Source: Flavobacteriaceae bacterium
GTDB lineage: Bacteria > Bacteroidota > Bacteroidia > Flavobacteriales > Flavobacteriaceae
NCBI GenBank assembly: GCA_013003145.1
Contig: JABDLH010000016.1
Coordinates: forward strand, 1-16,369
Direction of reading: 5' to 3'
DNA length: 16,369 bases
Part shown: positions 14,987 to 16,369 of the stretch, one piece after another
Position numbering within the stretch: position 1 is the stretch's first letter
Layout: every line of letters begins with the position of its first letter
The notes under the pieces: model-generated
What the model saw: the letters and a program-made list of their open reading frames with translations, nothing else
What the model was told of the DNA's origin: nothing
Database searches by the model: none
Position numbers and translations under genes: made by a program

Positions 14987-16369
14987 TTGCGGATCCTTGA
15001 CCAATATATATTAAGGCGGTTTCTCCTAAATTTTTTCAGTTCGTTTGTAATATTGATGTTCATCTTCATATTCCAGACGATCTGGCTTTTTATTGACGAT
15101 CTTGCCGGGAAAGGATTAGACCTGATGATCATCGGGAAATTCCTTTTTTACCTAATGCCGAACCTGACAGAAAAGGTTCTGCCGCTCACGGTATTGCTAT
15201 CCTCTATTCTAACCTTTGGTGCTTTTGCAGAGAACTACGAGTTTGCTGCCATGAAGGCTTCCGGAATTTCCTTGCAACGTGCTATGTTACCATTGATCGT
15301 TTTTGTGACATTCCTGGGCTTTGTGACCTTCTATTTTGCCAACAATGTAATCCCGGCTTCAGAGCAGAAGATCTACAACCTTCGCCGGAACATTGCTACG
15401 GTTAAACCGGCAGCGGTGATTGAAGAAGGGGTCTTCAGCGATTTTGAAGGTCTTAATATCAAGGTGGATAATAAGTCTGGTGAAAATGACAGGTTTTTAG
15501 ATAATGTCATCATTCACAAAAAATCTGAGCTGCAGATCAATAATACGGTCATTAAAGCGAAATCCGGGGAGCTGATCTCCAGTGAAGGTTCAGATATCAT
15601 TCAATTAGTCCTGAAAGATGGGCATTATTACGAAGAACTACGGCCTAAGGCAAGTGAAGAAAGGCGAAAATATCCTTTTGCCAAATCCAATTTTGACACT
15701 TACACCATCAACATAGAGATCCCGGATAACACCCAGGACCTGGAAGAGGAGCGAAATGTACGGACGGATAAGATGAAGAATATCTCCCGTCTTAAAAAGG
15801 ATATCGACTCCCTGAAGGATAACAACACGGAGATCGTGGTGGCCTTTTCAAAAAATATTGTCAACCGCATGGGAGGATTTCCGTTAGCCATACCGGATTC
15901 TTTAAAAACGCCTTCCCCGGGTATGAATAGTCAATTGTCTGCGGCTAACGATAGTCTTATAACTAGCGGGTACACGCCGGAAAAGACTAAGGTAGACTCC
16001 CTCGGACCTGTACCTGAAAACATAACCGATCTTTATGCTGAGTGGCAGCGAATCCAGATCTACAACTCGGCCAATAACGCTGTCACCAACATCCTTAATA
16101 CCGTTAAGGGTAAGAAAGAGGAACTACAGCGCCGCTATAAGATCTACAATATGCATATCCTGTCCCTGCATAATAAATATGCACTCGCGTTCTCCTGTAT
16201 CATCTTATTCTTTGTAGGAGCTCCGTTGGGGGCCATCATCAGGAAAGGTGGCTTAGGACTGCCTATGGTCATTGCCATTGTTCTTTTCCTGGCGTATTAT
16301 TTCTTAGGAGTGTTTGCCGGTAATTATGCCAAGGAGGGGAATATTCACCCCATGCTCGGAGCATGGCTT
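14987..16369 (+). CDS. LptF/LptG-family permease (YjgP/YjgQ), C-terminus beyond window
   Basis: 461 codons are open to the window end without a stop. LptF and LptG are the membrane subunits of the LptB2FG ABC exporter that lifts LPS from the inner membrane to the Lpt bridge. The start RILDQYILRRFLLNFF leads into a first membrane helix (about 14-36), with IFIFQTIWLFIDDLAGKG typical of the family. A second helix at about 62-80 is followed by the conserved ENYEFAAMKASGIS segment (82-95) that contacts the ATPase, then a third helix to about 118. A large periplasmic region contains a charged stretch around 245-290. A last helix group begins near 405 with FFVGAPLGAIIRKGGLG. The start is a TTG at 14987, directly after lolA stop TAA and one GCA codon; the next in-frame ATG (15056) would cut into the first helix. 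Whether it is LptF or LptG cannot be decided. Confidence 0.9.
   Translation, partial: MRILDQYILRRFLLNFFSSFVILMFIFIFQTIWLFIDDLAGKGLDLMIIGKFLFYLMPNLTEKVLPLTVLLSSILTFGAFAENYEFAAMKASGISLQRAMLPLIVFVTFLGFVTFYFANNVIPASEQKIYNLRRNIATVKPAAVIEEGVFSDFEGLNIKVDNKSGENDRFLDNVIIHKKSELQINNTVIKAKSGELISSEGSDIIQLVLKDGHYYEELRPKASEERRKYPFAKSNFDTYTINIEIPDNTQDLEEERNVRTDKMKNISRLKKDIDSLKDNNTEIVVAFSKNIVNRMGGFPLAIPDSLKTPSPGMNSQLSAANDSLITSGYTPEKTKVDSLGPVPENITDLYAEWQRIQIYNSANNAVTNILNTVKGKKEELQRRYKIYNMHILSLHNKYALAFSCIILFFVGAPLGAIIRKGGLGLPMVIAIVLFLAYYFLGVFAGNYAKEGNIHPMLGAWL

Noticed and set aside
1..16369. tRNA/rRNA genes, CRISPR arrays, insertion sequences, prophage or a defence system
   Set aside because: No cloverleaf-like tRNA block, direct-repeat array, transposase, integrase or phage gene was seen; the genes are core metabolic and envelope functions.

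Overview
The window looks like chromosomal DNA of a marine-type member of the Flavobacteriaceae (Bacteroidota). The protein families, the order ftsK-lolA-lptF/G, the near absence of Shine-Dalgarno-like leaders and several exact matches to the Bacteroidota -7 promoter box (TAnnTTTG) point that way. It is dense housekeeping DNA. No mobile element, CRISPR array, tRNA or rRNA was seen, and no gene-free stretch exceeds about 150 bases.

Layout. 1-4644 (minus strand) is a tight run of five genes, transcribed in the order FMN reductase, pabB, an alpha/beta hydrolase of monoacylglycerol-lipase type, tilS and dsbD (cut by the window edge). Gaps are 5, 45 and 43 bases, then a 13-base overlap. pabB carries an in-frame amber codon. 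4761-5945 (plus) is a lone polytopic acyltransferase of the HGSNAT/DUF1624 type. 6000-7406 (minus) is lpdA, with a clear promoter upstream and a terminator downstream.

8011-10935 is a probable methionine-catabolism module. An Lrp/AsnC regulator (minus) diverges from a methionine gamma-lyase that resembles the plant-type enzyme (plus), and an NhaC-family transporter follows. The 151-base divergent spacer holds Lrp-consensus-like sites and a -7 box for the lyase gene. I infer that Lrp senses an amino acid, the NhaC-type protein exchanges substrate or Na+/H+, and the lyase makes methanethiol, ammonia and 2-oxobutyrate. LpdA (E3) next door would be needed to oxidise 2-oxobutyrate, although it is also a general E3.

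11044-16369 (plus) is tpx, dgkA, ftsK, lolA and an LptF/LptG permease running off the end. These serve peroxide defence, lipid phosphorylation, chromosome segregation and envelope lipoprotein/LPS export. The last gene begins at a TTG one codon after the lolA stop, in the same frame.

The most notable points are the amber codon in an otherwise well-preserved pabB, the Lrp/methionine gamma-lyase/NhaC module with its operator-like sites, and three genes with apparent non-ATG starts (pabB TTG, tilS GTG, lptF/G TTG). I see no convincing wholly new system.
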